Below the pieces are notes generated by a model. It saw only the letters and a list, made by a program, of their open reading frames with translations. It did no database searches and was not told the DNA's origin. Below, one piece after another: positions 63,670 to 64,000 of a stretch of 64,000 nucleotides of DNA. Source of the DNA: Trichuris trichiura (taxonomy: Eukaryota > Nematoda > Enoplea > Trichinellida > Trichuridae); contig JBAJFE010000016.1 in NCBI GenBank assembly GCA_037903355.1, positions 682,001 to 746,000 on the forward strand. The letters run 5' to 3'. Every line of letters begins with the position of its first letter. The first letter of the stretch is position 1. Position numbers and translations under genes: made by a program.

Positions 63670-64000
63670 CTAGAAACGGAAATTTTGTTGTCGAATCTTC
63701 ACATCGTTGAGCGCTTTCATTTCCGCGTCGCTCAACTCAAAATCAAACAGTTGAACATTCGAAGTAATATGAGACGGATTTGTGCTTTTCGGGATGACTA
63801 TGATGCCACGTTGTAGAAGCCATTTCAAGAGAATCTAATATTACAACATGCAGTGAGTAATGTGTTAACAATGCTTATGACGCCTGCCTGAGATGCTGAC
63901 TTTCCATGTTTAGCTGCTATTTCCCCAGCGACCGGGTCATCAAGCGGTTTGGGTTCCTTAATTAAAGTATACACGTCATCTCTTCGTCAGTGGTAGCGAG
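63670..64000 (-). CDS. Aldo-keto reductase, 3' end (runs off the window)
   Basis: NADPH-dependent oxidoreductase of the AKR superfamily. Exons visible: 63956-63888 and 63834-63670; the 5' part lies beyond the window. The first reads EPKPLDDPVAGEIAAKHGKS, the second ILLKWLLQRGIIVIPKSTNP, then NVQLFDFELSDAEMKALN and stop. IPKS with the following residues is the conserved NADP phosphate-binding segment. The intron between them appears to use a GC-AG pair (CAG/GCAGG), which gives the exact family spacing; a GT donor six bases further would add two residues. Confidence 0.88.

Overview
This is animal nuclear DNA, not bacterial. Genes are split by GT-AG introns, many only 45-65 nt. Spliced products match conserved animal proteins: RNA polymerase III RPC7, COQ5, N-myristoyltransferase, ZDHHC5/8, POFUT2, NDUFV3, EIF1AD, mitochondrial S6, RBBP4/7, SMPD2, WDR18, CHIC and methylthioribose-1-phosphate isomerase. 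Tiny introns, tight gene packing, a ShKT-domain protein and several Penelope-like retroelements (PLEs) suggest a nematode. A basal (clade I-like) nematode is my guess; the sequence does not prove it. I saw no tRNA, rRNA or CRISPR array.

Layout. 1-11 kb: RPC7 (-), COQ5 (+), then NMT (-), whose 5.3-kb intron holds a PLE inside ~310-bp inverted arms. 11.5-16 kb: an intronless PELP1/RIX1-like gene (+) followed by a duplicated non-coding block. 16-20 kb: ZDHHC5/8-like palmitoyltransferase (-) with a fold-back 26-bp satellite in one intron. 21-25.5 kb: POFUT2 (+) with a 5'-truncated PLE in an intron, flanked by a 12-bp target-site duplication. 27-31 kb: a ShKT-domain gene and an unrecognised eight-exon gene. 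31.9-35.1 kb: a PLE bounded by a 14-bp duplication. 35.4-41.5 kb: NDUFV3-like and EIF1AD (-), MRPS6 and RBBP4/7 (+). 42.9-49.4 kb: SMPD2 (+) convergent with WDR18 (-). 49.7-55.5 kb: a coiled-coil gene (-) and CHIC (+). 57.5-59.3 kb: a three-copy 600-bp tandem array. 59.5-60.8 kb: MRI1 (-). 63.7-64 kb: the 3' end of an aldo-keto reductase (-).

The genes are mostly housekeeping and form no single pathway. Two links stand out: PELP1-like and WDR18 are partners in the Rix1 ribosome-maturation complex, and COQ5, NDUFV3 and MRPS6 are mitochondrial. The most distinctive content is repetitive: three PLE copies with hammerhead-ribozyme-like motifs in their ends, fold-back satellites, and several lightly diverged two- or three-copy repeats sharing short motifs (TACAGTA and ACCTGCGCA / GATTTGCAGGTA). 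Exon borders were worked out by hand from reading frame and family similarity; phase closes at every stated junction unless noted.
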